NCBI GenBank assembly: GCA_014800795.1
Contig: JAAVFL010000025.1
Location: 37,469-101,468, forward strand
Length of the DNA stretch: 64,000 nucleotides
Origin: Bacteroidales bacterium
GTDB taxonomy: Bacteria; Bacteroidota; Bacteroidia; Bacteroidales; Muribaculaceae
Reading direction: 5' to 3'
In this document: one piece after another, positions 27,470 to 37,615 of the stretch
How the letters are laid out: each line of letters opens with the position of its first letter
How positions within the stretch are numbered: position 1 is the first letter of the stretch
Notes under the pieces: generated by a model
The model's input: only the letters and a program-made list of their open reading frames with translations
Databases searched by the model: none
Told to the model about the DNA's origin: nothing
Translations under genes and position numbers: made by a program

Positions 27470-29650
27470 TTAGTCGTAATACTTCCAGCCGGGGTTCTGA
27501 ATAAGATTCTTGTTTCTCTTGAGTTCAGTGGTTGAAATTGGCCAGAAATACATCTTCTCATTGAAGATTGTAGGAAGCGAATAGATAGGTACTATTTTAT
27601 GGAAGTCGTCCTTACGTGCCTGAGGCATGTTTACGTTACAACCGTAAATCGGTGTCGACTCCTCTACAGCTGCATCCATCCAACGGCGAAGGTCATAGTA
27701 ACGTTTGCCCTCACCTACGAACTCAATCATACGCTCACGTTTGATCTTCTTGCGGAATGCTCCCTGATCGGCATACACATCAGCTGGGAAATCGGGAACA
27801 CCGGCACGGATACGCACAGGGCGAACTCCACGCTTCATCTCGGTGATATTGCGATTGATAGTATAGTTCTCAGAGCCATCCCAAGAAGGCACGGTATAGG
27901 TGGAGGTAAGCTCGTTGAGCGCTTCAGCATAGAGCAGAAGTATGTCGGCATAGCGGATAGCGGGCTCCCACTTCTGCACTATATGACTATAATCGCCTGC
28001 ATCTTTACGTTCACGCCAATCGGTAGGAGACAGGTATTTTGCGAATGCAACTCCCGAACGCTGCCAATAACCGGAAGTATTGGAAACTCCGTCTACGCCA
28101 TCACGCCAGTACCAGATCTGGGGACGCTTGGTGCTTGAATTGGGGTTCTGGTCATACCAATAAGCACCGTTGAAGCCAACACAAGCATAGAAGCGGGGTT
28201 CACGATAAACATACTGCATCGATACACCGTTGCCGATGATAGACTTATATTCACTTTCAACAACAAAGGTTGTGACATTATCACCGCGGGAAGCTGAATA
28301 ACCCGTAGTACGGGGGCGGGGATCTGCATCCTCTCCGTTCCATTCACTATTGCGGCCGGGGCAATCGGTACCATCATTCATATAGTAGGCATCCACCATC
28401 TTCTGAGTCATACCATGGCAGTTCCAACCGTTGAGTGAAGAAGGCATCGCGTGAGAGGCCATAGCTGACAGCGAAGAATGGTCACCATCAAGGTAAGCGC
28501 TGTATCCGCGACCGAAAATAACCTCTGAATTGTCAAGACCGACAACACCGTTGAAGAGATCACGGTAGGAAATGAAGGGGTCAATATCAGCATATCCGTC
28601 GGGCCATGCCTTCTCAGAGAAGTCACCATCCTGATAAGGTGTGATGGTCACAGGATAACCTGTTGCCTTTGAGTCGGTCTCATTTTTGGTGGCATGATAC
28701 AATTCGTAATTGGCGGGGGAATTGATCACGTCAAGACAAGCTGCGGCAGCACGCGCCCACTTGGCCTCATCATATGTTGAGGAAAGAAGCTGCTTGCCAT
28801 CTTTGTTTACCAGCTGCTTAACGAAATTGGTGGTTGCAAGCGAGCTGATGTGGTTGTCGCCACCATTTGCATGCTGACCGTTTGCAAGAGGACTGGCGGC
28901 AAAGATATAAGCAAGCGCACGGGTTGCAAGAGCAGCACCCTTGGTAGGACGTGCGATATTCTCCGTACTGGTATTACCAGACACACGGCTCCAGCTTGAA
29001 AGTTCCTTTGCAGCCTGAATCATCTCGCTCGAGATGTACTCAGCAACCTCTTCGTAGGATGCACGGGGATATGAGAGAGCTTCATACGACAGAGTGTAGT
29101 CGGCGCCTTCGTCGGGCATGATGGGCACAGGACCATACTTGCGGAGAAGCAGCCAATAGTAGTAGGCGCGGACGAAGCGTGCCTGCCCCTTCATATCAGT
29201 CTTTGTCTCTTCATCCATCTTGTCCTGACGGTAGATGTTGTGAATGAAAACAGATGCCTGATATATACCGTTGTAAGCCTGGCTCCAATAGGCATCTCCG
29301 TAGTTTTCGTCATAGTCACCCTGCTTGAAGGAATAGTAGGCATCCTTCAGGCTATAGTTGGCGTCATATGCGTTATCACGGTCACCCCAGAAGATATCGT
29401 CAGCAAACACATGGAAACCCTGTCCGCTATGCTCCTTCGTTGTTACCTCACGAAGGTGTCCTCTCAGATATGAGTAGGCCTGAGAAAGCCATTGGTTTGT
29501 CTGATTCACATCCGTAAATACAGACTCAAAGGTTACACGGTCATCAAAATATTTGTCTGCATCAAGTGTATCTTCACAGGAAGAAAACATTACCGATGCG
29601 GTACCGATGATCGCAGCCAATGATATTGATTTTGCAATATACTTTTTCAT
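27470..29650 (-). CDS. SusD/RagB-family glycan-binding lipoprotein
   Basis: A 726-residue SusD-like protein, longer than the usual 500-600. The lipobox is MFSSC (Cys about residue 25). The TPR-like helical framework is evident: FTDVNQTNQWLSQAYSYLRG, MKGQARFVRAYYYWLLLRKYGPVPI and, near the end, ADILLLYAEALNEL and KRERMIEFVGEGKRYYDLRRW. SusD forms the lid of the SusC transporter and binds the oligosaccharide. It begins 14 bases after susC, so the two are one transcriptional unit. Confidence 0.95.
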   Translation of the reverse strand: MKKYIAKSISLAAIIGTASVMFSSCEDTLDADKYFDDRVTFESVFTDVNQTNQWLSQAYSYLRGHLREVTTKEHSGQGFHVFADDIFWGDRDNAYDANYSLKDAYYSFKQGDYDENYGDAYWSQAYNGIYQASVFIHNIYRQDKMDEETKTDMKGQARFVRAYYYWLLLRKYGPVPIMPDEGADYTLSYEALSYPRASYEEVAEYISSEMIQAAKELSSWSRVSGNTSTENIARPTKGAALATRALAYIFAASPLANGQHANGGDNHISSLATTNFVKQLVNKDGKQLLSSTYDEAKWARAAAACLDVINSPANYELYHATKNETDSKATGYPVTITPYQDGDFSEKAWPDGYADIDPFISYRDLFNGVVGLDNSEVIFGRGYSAYLDGDHSSLSAMASHAMPSSLNGWNCHGMTQKMVDAYYMNDGTDCPGRNSEWNGEDADPRPRTTGYSASRGDNVTTFVVESEYKSIIGNGVSMQYVYREPRFYACVGFNGAYWYDQNPNSSTKRPQIWYWRDGVDGVSNTSGYWQRSGVAFAKYLSPTDWRERKDAGDYSHIVQKWEPAIRYADILLLYAEALNELTSTYTVPSWDGSENYTINRNITEMKRGVRPVRIRAGVPDFPADVYADQGAFRKKIKRERMIEFVGEGKRYYDLRRWMDAAVEESTPIYGCNVNMPQARKDDFHKIVPIYSLPTIFNEKMYFWPISTTELKRNKNLIQNPGWKYYD

Positions 29651-29664
29651 GATTTTAGGTACGA

Positions 29665-32600
29665 TTAGATATTGATTTGGAAACCGGCTGTGATAGAGCG
29701 CGAGAGAGGATATGCCTCACCGTTGTTGCTACCCATTTCAGGATCCCAGAGCTTGAAGTTAGACCAAGTGAGAAGGTTTGCACCCTGAACAAAGAAGCGA
29801 ACACCTTCGAAACGGATCTTCTGAACAACCGATTTCGGCAGGTTGTAGCCAACCTCGAGGTTCTTCAGACGTATATAGCTGATATCACGCATCCAGAAAG
29901 TCGAAGCGCGGTAGTTGTTGCCTCGTCCCATTGTTCCGTCTACGTCCGGCATACGGGGATAGGCCGCGTTCGGGTTCTCGTTTGCAGCGATTCCGAGCTT
30001 TTCAGCTGTTTCATGGTCAATCCAGCGATCATCGACGAGATCGGAAAGGATCTGACCCCAACGACCTTCGGAGAACGCCCATACAGTCTTGCCGCTTATG
30101 ACCTGGGTAGACTTGCCGGCACCCTGGAAATGGAGGTTGAAGTCGAAGTCACGCCAGCGGAGCGAAGCACCTACACCGTAGATAAGGTTCGGAGTAGAGG
30201 TTGCGCCTATAGCCACGATATCACCGTCATCGACAACACCGTCGCCGTTCACGTCCTTGTATTTGATATCACCGGGCTGCACATCACCGAATTTCTGCTT
30301 CGGATGGTTGCGGATATCATCGTAATCGACGAACAGACCTTCTGAAATAAGACCGCGGATCTGATTTACACGGTGACCGAGCTGGTTCTGGTAGTCGTAA
30401 ACATTGTTCTCAACGTCGTAGTTGAGGATGGTGTTCTTGGAGTAGGTAAGGTTACCACGCAGTGTGAGTGAAACCTCACCGATATTCTGCTCGTAGCGGA
30501 AGTTTCCATCGACACCCTCAACCTTAGTCGAACCTACGTTAGCCTTGGGGGCGAGACGCAGACCGAGTGACTGAGGCAGATAGTTACGGCTCATGAAGAT
30601 ACCGTCGCGACGCTCGTAGAAGTAGTCAACCGTAAGAGAGAAGGAGTTATTGAACAATGTCATATCAAGACCGATATCCTTCTTGATAGCCTCTTCCCAT
30701 GTAACGAGGTTTGAAGCCAGCTGGGTGTACTGCATACCGCCGGCATAATCACCACGGGTTGGGTCATTGAGAGTACCGAAGTTATATACATTGGCACCTA
30801 CATAACCCAGAGTGTAGAGATAGGGGAAACGCTCACCGAGGTTGTCGTTACCAACCTTACCGTATGATGCACGGATTTTGAACATATCGAGCCATGTGCG
30901 TGTTGCTTCCATAAAGGGCTCGTGAGAGAGCGCCCACGCTGCTGAAACGGCGGGGAAGAAACCGAAGCGGTGACCGTCGGCGAAATTCTCTGAGCCGTTG
31001 TAACCGAAGTTGGCGTCGACGAAGTAGCGGTTGGCGAAGTTGTACGAAACCTGGCCGGCAAGCGACATGTTCTTACGGGCTACCGAGTTCTTGATATCGC
31101 TACCGATATTCTGGGTAGAGATATTATTGTCGTAAGTAAACTTAAGGTTGGCACCTACGGTATGCTTATCGTTGAACGTACGGTTGTAGCTGAGCAGAAG
31201 GTCTGCGAAGATACGACGTGAACCGCTGTTGTTCGAACCCTGCACCATATCGCGGCGTGAGTCGATCTTATCCCAGAGGATCTCACCCGTTGTCTTGTCA
31301 CGTCCCATAGGATAGTAACAGTCGGGGGTCTGGTAGTGAGAGATACGGTTCCAGTTGTATGTGTCGTAACCGAAGCGGCCTACGAAGCGGAGACCCTGAG
31401 TAACAAAACGCAGATCCTGCTCGAGGGTAGCGTTGTTCTGAAGGTTGTTGTTCCACTCCTGGTAGTAACCGGTCTGGGTTGCCTGAATCCAGGGGTTGAA
31501 GTCGGCACGGGTTGCATCGTCATCCTGACCATTACCTCGCTTGAGGTTGATCTTAGGAACATAACCGTTTGAGTAGGTTACAGGACAGGAGATCGCGTTG
31601 TAGGCGAAAAGCGAGTTCCACAACCAATTATCATCGATACCGGGACCGTTCCGGAGCGAAAGGTCACCCGATGTACCGAGACGGAGAAGTGTGGTCGAGG
31701 TAAGGTCCATATCAAGGTTCAGACGATAGTTCCAGCGGCTGTAGTTGGCGTTGGTGTTGTACTTGTCGCGCAGAGTTGCGTCGGTTTTGTACATACCTTC
31801 GTCGTTCACATAAGATATAGATGCATAGTAGCGGGCTGTGCTGCCACCACCCTGAACGCTCGCCTGCGCACGGTAGCTCATAGCGCCATCTTTCAGGATA
31901 AGATCTTTCCAATCCACATTGGGATAGAAGTCCTGGTCAAGACCGTTCTGGAACATTGCGAGCTCCTGAGCATTGAAGTATTCACCTTTGCTTCGGGTAA
32001 TGTTACCTTCGTTGATCAATTGTGCATACTGCAAACCGTCAACGAAATCAGGTGTCTTTGTACGGGTGTTATATGAAGTTTCGAACTTCGCACTCACCTT
32101 TACGGCACCGGCCTTACCATGCTTGGTGGTGATAAGGATTACACCGTTCGCACCTTTCGAACCGTAGATAGCGGTTGCGGATGCGTCCTTGAGTACGGTA
32201 AAGGTATCGATATCCTCGATATTGAGGTCGTCGATATTCTCGCGTTCAAAACCGTCGACAAGAATATAGGCCGAAGAACCGGCACCGAAAGTAGAGATAC
32301 CACGGATCCAGAACTCCGATTTATTCTTACCGGGCTGACCGGAAGTCTGACGGGCGAACACACCGGGAACGTTACCGGCAAGAGCGTTCGACAGGTTCGA
32401 GGTGGAGAAGTGCTTCATGTCGTCTACATCGACATTGGTCACGGCACCTGTCACTGTGATTTTCTTACGGGCACCCATACCGGTTACAACGACTTCGTTG
32501 AGAGCGGTCTTGGTCTCTTCCAGACGGAATTCGTTACCCTGATTTTTAAGTTTGTTTACGGCAATTTCAAAGGGATCCATACCTACGTAACGGACTACGA

Positions 32601-32808
32601 GGACTTTCCCACCCTCAGGAACGTCGATGGAGAATTCACCATCTACATCGGTTGAGACACCTACGCCGGTGCCCTGCACTGCCACTGTAGCGCCGATCAG
32701 AGGTTCGCCATCGGCCGCGCTATACACGGTACCCTGGTAGACCTTGGCCATAGTCACACCCGAAGTAAGGGCGGCGGCGGCCATCAGTGTTATAATCTGT
32801 TTATTCAT
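29665..32808 (-). CDS. SusC/RagA-family TonB-dependent glycan transporter
   Basis: A 1047-residue outer membrane receptor with a signal peptide (about 1-21). The carboxypeptidase-regulatory-like domain (about 24-100; GEPLIGATVAVQGTGVGVST) is followed by a plug beginning NEVVVTGMGARKK (about 105), which contains ILVDGFERENIDDLNIEDID and LKDASATAIYGSKGANGVI. The 22-strand barrel ends in an aromatic-poor AGFQINI. It imports oligosaccharides released at the surface, driven by TonB. It is directly followed by susD and preceded, after 39 bases, by a TIG/NHL protein. Confidence 0.96.
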   Translation of the reverse strand: MNKQIITLMAAAALTSGVTMAKVYQGTVYSAADGEPLIGATVAVQGTGVGVSTDVDGEFSIDVPEGGKVLVVRYVGMDPFEIAVNKLKNQGNEFRLEETKTALNEVVVTGMGARKKITVTGAVTNVDVDDMKHFSTSNLSNALAGNVPGVFARQTSGQPGKNKSEFWIRGISTFGAGSSAYILVDGFERENIDDLNIEDIDTFTVLKDASATAIYGSKGANGVILITTKHGKAGAVKVSAKFETSYNTRTKTPDFVDGLQYAQLINEGNITRSKGEYFNAQELAMFQNGLDQDFYPNVDWKDLILKDGAMSYRAQASVQGGGSTARYYASISYVNDEGMYKTDATLRDKYNTNANYSRWNYRLNLDMDLTSTTLLRLGTSGDLSLRNGPGIDDNWLWNSLFAYNAISCPVTYSNGYVPKINLKRGNGQDDDATRADFNPWIQATQTGYYQEWNNNLQNNATLEQDLRFVTQGLRFVGRFGYDTYNWNRISHYQTPDCYYPMGRDKTTGEILWDKIDSRRDMVQGSNNSGSRRIFADLLLSYNRTFNDKHTVGANLKFTYDNNISTQNIGSDIKNSVARKNMSLAGQVSYNFANRYFVDANFGYNGSENFADGHRFGFFPAVSAAWALSHEPFMEATRTWLDMFKIRASYGKVGNDNLGERFPYLYTLGYVGANVYNFGTLNDPTRGDYAGGMQYTQLASNLVTWEEAIKKDIGLDMTLFNNSFSLTVDYFYERRDGIFMSRNYLPQSLGLRLAPKANVGSTKVEGVDGNFRYEQNIGEVSLTLRGNLTYSKNTILNYDVENNVYDYQNQLGHRVNQIRGLISEGLFVDYDDIRNHPKQKFGDVQPGDIKYKDVNGDGVVDDGDIVAIGATSTPNLIYGVGASLRWRDFDFNLHFQGAGKSTQVISGKTVWAFSEGRWGQILSDLVDDRWIDHETAEKLGIAANENPNAAYPRMPDVDGTMGRGNNYRASTFWMRDISYIRLKNLEVGYNLPKSVVQKIRFEGVRFFVQGANLLTWSNFKLWDPEMGSNNGEAYPLSRSITAGFQINI

Positions 32809-32847
32809 TGTGATCTGAAGTTATTAGATTCAAGTGAAATACTGAAT

Positions 32848-34434
32848 TTATTCGGCATTGTCTTCATTCTCTTCACCTGCGTCGGGAGTATCAGGTGTTG
32901 GATTCTGATCTATGGAGTGCTCATCCTCCTTACCGATGGTGCGGATGCGACGGTTATTGTGGTCTTGCACATAGAACATTTCCTTGTCTTCGTCGTAGGC
33001 AATACCGGAAACATCGCGGAAACGAGCCTGAGTGCGGAGGTCGCCATCCTCTGTACCCCATACGTTATTGTCGGTAGATGGTGAGTGGCCTGCATATGTA
33101 CGGACAAGACCTTCTGGTGTTATATAACGCACACAGTAGTTGTTCCAGTCGCAGAAATAGTAATCATATTCATCAGAGCGACCTGCATATTCAGGATTTT
33201 TCACGAAGATACCCTGATAGGGTTTGTTTACGCGGGAATCACCTCCAACGGCATCTTCCCATCCACCATTACCGTTCTTACCTGCCACGAGATAGGGATT
33301 GGTAAAGCGCTTGGTCTTCCAGTCGTAGTCACATCGGAGGATGTAGCTACGGTTGATTACGTTCAGGTATGCATAGTTTCCTGTAGGATGGATGGTGATA
33401 TTGAACTCATATGAGGGGTCCATAATTTTAAAGAGCTCGGTGTAATAGCCACCCTCGGTATCCTCATAGGGATTCCAGGTTGTGACAGGTTCGCCGGCAT
33501 CGTCAAGGAGTTCACCGTTAAGACATGCGAAATACTTGTCGATATCGAGACGGAACAGCTGACCGTTCTTATAAGAGTTGAAGTAAACTTCACCATTTAT
33601 AGGATGAACAGCCACACCGTTACACTGCCTGTATGCAGCGAGGATTGATGTAGAGCTATTGTCGTTGAAAGTTCCGTCGGAATTACGTTTAACGATCCAC
33701 ACACTGGTAGAGTGGTCATTGTTATCATTGCGGTCGGTAGACACAAGCATATACTGGCCGTCAAGGGTAAAGGCACAGTTGCGGAGACGGTTGTTCTGGA
33801 ACTTCGAAGATGACATCAGAAGCAGATGCTGACGGGCCTCGAGGTCGAGAAGATCGATCTTGTTACCGTAATCGTACACCAGATACAGACGATTGGGGTA
33901 AAGAGGGTCGAATGTAAGACAGCCCTCGTTGCGGAAGCCGCAGGTGATAGCGAAGTCACCGTAAAGCTCGCCCTGGCTATCCTCAACATTACGGTAACCG
34001 CAGAGAGTACCCACAACAGTCTTGCGGACATATTCGAATGACAGTGCATCGCTGGAAACGCCGCGACGGATTTCCTCGCCATCCTCATCAAGGATCGCAA
34101 CCTCTACCGTGGAACCGAAGGCTCCAACGGGCACATAAGCATAGAGTTTGTCATTTAACACGTTTACAATCAAAGCTTCCTTGCCACCCACGTAAAGTTT
34201 CACGCGCTCACGGTCGTTACCGAAGTTTGAACCGTACACAAGGATCTGCTCCTGCTGACCTGCCGATTTGGGCATGAAGTCAGTCACTACTACCGGTTGG
34301 TTGGGGTCAAAGGCAACGTTTACGTCTGCTACCTTATCGTCGTCATTACACGAGGTAACAAACCCGGCTGCCAAAGCCACGCAGGAACCCAACAGGAGTT
34401 TCTGAAGAGTGTTGGTAATGTTTTTTAATTTCAT
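32848..34434 (-). CDS. IPT/TIG and NHL-repeat surface lipoprotein, first gene of the susCD operon
   Basis: A 528-residue lipoprotein (signal peptide, lipobox FVTSC at about residues 25-29, then an acidic NDDDK tail). An IPT/TIG immunoglobulin-like domain spans about 45-130 (VVVTDFMPKSAGQQEQILVYG). An NHL-type six-bladed propeller follows (about 140-500), with blades such as YPNRLYLVYDYGNKIDLLDL and FRDVSGIAYDEDKEMFYVQD. The C-terminus is acidic. Similar proteins occur beside SusC/SusD as surface glycan-binding proteins. It is the promoter-proximal gene of the operon, with a structured leader upstream. A glycan-binding rather than enzymatic role is inferred. Confidence 0.8.
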   Translation of the reverse strand: MKLKNITNTLQKLLLGSCVALAAGFVTSCNDDDKVADVNVAFDPNQPVVVTDFMPKSAGQQEQILVYGSNFGNDRERVKLYVGGKEALIVNVLNDKLYAYVPVGAFGSTVEVAILDEDGEEIRRGVSSDALSFEYVRKTVVGTLCGYRNVEDSQGELYGDFAITCGFRNEGCLTFDPLYPNRLYLVYDYGNKIDLLDLEARQHLLLMSSSKFQNNRLRNCAFTLDGQYMLVSTDRNDNNDHSTSVWIVKRNSDGTFNDNSSTSILAAYRQCNGVAVHPINGEVYFNSYKNGQLFRLDIDKYFACLNGELLDDAGEPVTTWNPYEDTEGGYYTELFKIMDPSYEFNITIHPTGNYAYLNVINRSYILRCDYDWKTKRFTNPYLVAGKNGNGGWEDAVGGDSRVNKPYQGIFVKNPEYAGRSDEYDYYFCDWNNYCVRYITPEGLVRTYAGHSPSTDNNVWGTEDGDLRTQARFRDVSGIAYDEDKEMFYVQDHNNRRIRTIGKEDEHSIDQNPTPDTPDAGEENEDNAE

Positions 34435-34485
34435 GGCAATTGTTAAGTGTTTGTTAAAGATAATTCAATTACTATAAATAAGGTT

Positions 34486-34590
34486 TAGGTAGGGAGGGAA
34501 CTCGCCAACCGACCGTATGCCATTGCCGGCCTGAAAGCATATGGTTCCCCCTCCGGCGGAGGCACCCGTGGAAGATGCCTCCGTGTAGGG
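34486..34590 (-). promoter_or_regulatory. Structured leader of the susCD operon
   Basis: Between the TIG/NHL start and the preceding gene the minus strand can form several nested stems. One is GGAGGCA/TGCCTCC (about 34557-34582); another pairs a G-rich GGAGGG run with a C-rich CCCTCC run near 34491. The latter encloses a TATGC/GCATA stem. No T-run follows, so an attenuator or RNA-based control element is possible but unproven. Confidence 0.35.
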
Positions 34591-34710
34591 ATATTAATAA
34601 CGCGTTCTTTTCAGCTATATTGCGTCTGTCTAACCAAATTTGTTCTAAAATACGATAAGATTTTCTAAACAACAGAGCTTCAAAGAGTTTTAATCGTAGC
34701 GTGACTTATG

Positions 34711-37227
34711 TCAGCGTCCAAGTTTTTCAACCAGAACGGGCATCCAGTGACCGCCGATCACGGAACGGGCCATGAAGCCGGTCTTGCGTCCGGTCTTGGT
34801 GTCATACCAGTCGCTGATAGGCACGCGGGTCTCGGTTTCGTTGACGTAGTCGTAGAGCGGGTCGATGAACTTCACGAGAGTTTTCTGGTCAGGCGACAGA
34901 CCTGCTGTCCACATGATCCAGTCGCTCTTCGTGTAGTCGCGCCGGTTGTCAAGAGGCAGACCATACTTGTTCTGCTTCTTGAGGTAGTATGCAACCTCGG
35001 TAGGCACAACCTCTGCGGGGAAAATCGATGTGTCCCAAAGTTTGTCCCAGATGATGTTGTACTTCTGGCTCCATGTGTTGTCGCGGTCGAAAGCAAGACG
35101 GTAGTGAAGGTCGCCGCCCTTACCCTCGCGCGCGTCAGCCTCCCACTTGGCAGCCATCTCCTTGGCGCGATCGTTGTATTTCTTATATGTCGCCATATCA
35201 CCCTTCATGGCAGCGAGTTCGGCGAAACCGGCGACACCCATGATTGCCTTGATGGAAAGATTGGCGTTGTGTGCCCAGTGACCGGCGAAGTCATCTGTAC
35301 AGAGCTGATTTTCGGGATCCTGACCGTTTTCCGACAGATAATCGGCCCAGGTCTGAAGGATATCCCAGTAGGGATCTGCATAGTTTGTGTTACCATCGAG
35401 CTTGCAGCACATAGCAACGAGAGTAAGCATGTTGCCTGCTTCCTCAAGGGGCATGTCGCCTCCATATACCTGACCGTTAGCGATGGGGTAGGTGCCGAGG
35501 TCGTGAGCAGCGAAGGGTTTTGTCCAACGGCCCGACTTGCTGTAGTCAAGAATCGAAGTCATCATAGCCTTCTGAAGCTCGGGATTGTAGATGAGGAAGA
35601 GGGGCGCTTCGGGATATGTGAGGTCAACTGTGTTGACACATCCGTTGGAGTCGTTCTCCTTGGAGAAGAAAAGGAGTGTGCCCTCGTCATCCTTGAAAAG
35701 CTTATGGGCGGCGATCACGTGACGGTACGATCCCGAGAGAAGTTCGGCATATTTCTTACCACCTACCTTGAGCGCGTCGTCGTAGATAGTCTTGTCGAGC
35801 TGACGGCAACGGTCCATTACAGAAGCGTAAGAGCTGTTGAGGGTATTGAACATGTCGAAGATGCTTACTTCGCCATTGTGAGCCCAATAGCTCTTGTAGC
35901 GCTTGAAGAAGTATTCGATGTCGTAAACCTCGTCGTAACCGAGCATCGTGTAGCTTGACGCGTCTTTCACACGACCGAAATTGTGAACATAAGCGAGCAG
36001 AGGGGTTTCACCGCGCTTCTGAGCTACGATTTCGGGAGCGGACTCGGGCAGTTTGCCGGTGTTGATGAAAGAGTTCTTGATATCCTTGTCGGGACCGAGA
36101 CAAACTTCACCGTTGATAGCAGGCATGTAGAGGTACCCCCAGTCGATGCAGATATGATCGCCCTTCTTTGCGAGGATAGGCTGCTCTACTGTACCCGATT
36201 TCAGGTATTTCACACCGTTATGCTCCTCCGTTGTCGAACGGGTGGGCTGAGTAGCCTTGTTCACTCCGATAAGAGGCGAGGCGGTGAGCATGAGCTGAAC
36301 GTCATGTTCCTTGCCATCGGTCGAGCGCACCTGATAAGAGATGTAGTTGATCGGTGAAGAGAGCAGATCGTAGTTGTCGATAAGCATCGGAGCGGTGAAC
36401 ACGAGATCGAGTTCAACAGGACCACACTCAAATGTATAATATGAAGAGGTTGCCATTACATCGACACTCTTCTGCTTCGCGATTTCTGTGTTACCGTTTT
36501 CAGCGCCTACATTACGATAGATACCGAAATCGGTGTATGCACCGCCGGTTGTATTGTGGCAGTGGGCAGCGATCACGTTCTTGCCGGGACGGAGAAGCTG
36601 CTTGAGCTCGCCGGAGAGTTCCTGACGGACACCATCGCGCCAAGTCTCGCCGGTTTTCGCAACGAGCGCTCCGTTGATGAAAATTTCAAACACATCATCG
36701 TGAGAATATACGAGGAAGAGCTCGCCTGCGAGATCCTCGGGAGTGAGTTCTACCTCGCGGCGTACATATATATCGCTGTTCTCGCGGTCCCAACGTGTGC
36801 GCACGTTGCTGAGGTTGGGAGAACCGAAAGCGCCTTCCGCACGTCTCCAGGAAGAATCGTTGAAACCTGGAGCGGTCCATCCTTCACCGGGATTCTCACG
36901 GGTAAACGCCGCTGTCCACGCAGCCTCGTCGGCCATGGGAACGATGGTTTCAAATACGGTGTTCTTAACACCCATAAAACGGTATGTTTTGCCATCTACA
37001 CGGAGAAGGCCCTCCAGGGGTTTTTCGTCGTTCGTCCAATGGCGGGGAGATCCGTCGGTAAGCTGATCATAGGGCGACCAGATTGAGAAGTAGGGATCAG
37101 ATACCACAAGCGGAACAGAGGGGAGCCTCAGGTCCGTGGTCTGATAAGGCTGAAAAAGCTCGGCGGTCTGTGCGTTCATTGCAAATGCCGTGCAAAGCGC
37201 CGCCGCGTATTTTATCAGGTTCTTCAT
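34711..37227 (-). CDS. Glutaminase-A-like secreted protein (DUF4964/5127/4965/1793), paralog 1
   Basis: An 838-residue secreted protein (signal peptide about 1-19). In order: DUF4964 (LRLPSVPLVVSDPYFSIWSP, about 33-90) and an inserted GH2-like jelly-roll (about 105-225; DIYVRREVELTPEDLAGELF, HCHNTTGGAYTDFGIY). DUF5127 (about 235-480) and the DUF4965 and DUF1793 helical domains follow (about 480-835; AHDLGTYPIANGQVYGGDMP, NQLCTDDFAGHWAHNANLSI, GRSVIGGHWMPVLVEKLGR). Fungal glutaminase A shares this architecture, but in Bacteroidetes such proteins sit in glycan loci, so a glycosidase role for the (alpha/alpha)6-like C-terminal part is plausible. Two paralogs lie in the window. Confidence 0.85.
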   Translation of the reverse strand: MKNLIKYAAALCTAFAMNAQTAELFQPYQTTDLRLPSVPLVVSDPYFSIWSPYDQLTDGSPRHWTNDEKPLEGLLRVDGKTYRFMGVKNTVFETIVPMADEAAWTAAFTRENPGEGWTAPGFNDSSWRRAEGAFGSPNLSNVRTRWDRENSDIYVRREVELTPEDLAGELFLVYSHDDVFEIFINGALVAKTGETWRDGVRQELSGELKQLLRPGKNVIAAHCHNTTGGAYTDFGIYRNVGAENGNTEIAKQKSVDVMATSSYYTFECGPVELDLVFTAPMLIDNYDLLSSPINYISYQVRSTDGKEHDVQLMLTASPLIGVNKATQPTRSTTEEHNGVKYLKSGTVEQPILAKKGDHICIDWGYLYMPAINGEVCLGPDKDIKNSFINTGKLPESAPEIVAQKRGETPLLAYVHNFGRVKDASSYTMLGYDEVYDIEYFFKRYKSYWAHNGEVSIFDMFNTLNSSYASVMDRCRQLDKTIYDDALKVGGKKYAELLSGSYRHVIAAHKLFKDDEGTLLFFSKENDSNGCVNTVDLTYPEAPLFLIYNPELQKAMMTSILDYSKSGRWTKPFAAHDLGTYPIANGQVYGGDMPLEEAGNMLTLVAMCCKLDGNTNYADPYWDILQTWADYLSENGQDPENQLCTDDFAGHWAHNANLSIKAIMGVAGFAELAAMKGDMATYKKYNDRAKEMAAKWEADAREGKGGDLHYRLAFDRDNTWSQKYNIIWDKLWDTSIFPAEVVPTEVAYYLKKQNKYGLPLDNRRDYTKSDWIMWTAGLSPDQKTLVKFIDPLYDYVNETETRVPISDWYDTKTGRKTGFMARSVIGGHWMPVLVEKLGR

Positions 37228-37553
37228 GCGTTAATAAATATGGTTATAAGTTGTAGTTTTTATACGGTTAGCAATGCATAAAATCGGAACACATTCTGTG
37301 AATGATTTACGCTACAAAATAACCGTAAATTCGACAGATAAAGCAAAAAAATCTGTTCAACTACAGGAAATATCTGTTCACACGTGGCTGTAAACACCAT
37401 TTTTAGCACATTCTGTGTGTTGAAAAGAGACATTTGCGTAAAAACGGGGAGAAAAGGGGAAAATCGCTCTGGAATTTTGTCTTTTAAACGTCGCTCCCCG
37501 TAATCTGCACAAAAATTGCATGAAATTAATCCGTCAACGGTCTGTCTGCGGTG
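37228..37553. other. Intergenic region before paralog 1
   Basis: No coding sequence is visible. It holds the weak promoter described at 37315-37347, AT-rich sequence, and then the terminator of the upstream GH78 gene. Confidence 0.6.
37315..37347 (-). promoter_or_regulatory. Candidate promoter of the glutaminase-A-like paralog 1
   Basis: On the minus strand: TTTG, 21 bases, TTATTTTG (one mismatch to TAnnTTTG). The transcript would start near 37308, about 80 bases before the ATG. Confidence 0.45.
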
Positions 37554-37580
37554 AAAACCTCCCCGCCTGGAAAGATCCGT
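37554..37580 (-). terminator. Terminator of the GH78 gene
   Basis: On the minus strand CCTCCCCG pairs with CGGGGAGG around a 7-base loop, followed by TTTT (37554-37557). It lies 35 bases after the GH78 stop codon. Confidence 0.75.
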
Positions 37581-37615
37581 GACGGGGAGGAACCGTCAGT
37601 AGCGTGCAGCGGAAA

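Noticed and set aside
34708..35958. 416-codon plus-strand frame
   Set aside because: Antisense shadow of the glutaminase-A-like gene, which has clear domains on the minus strand.
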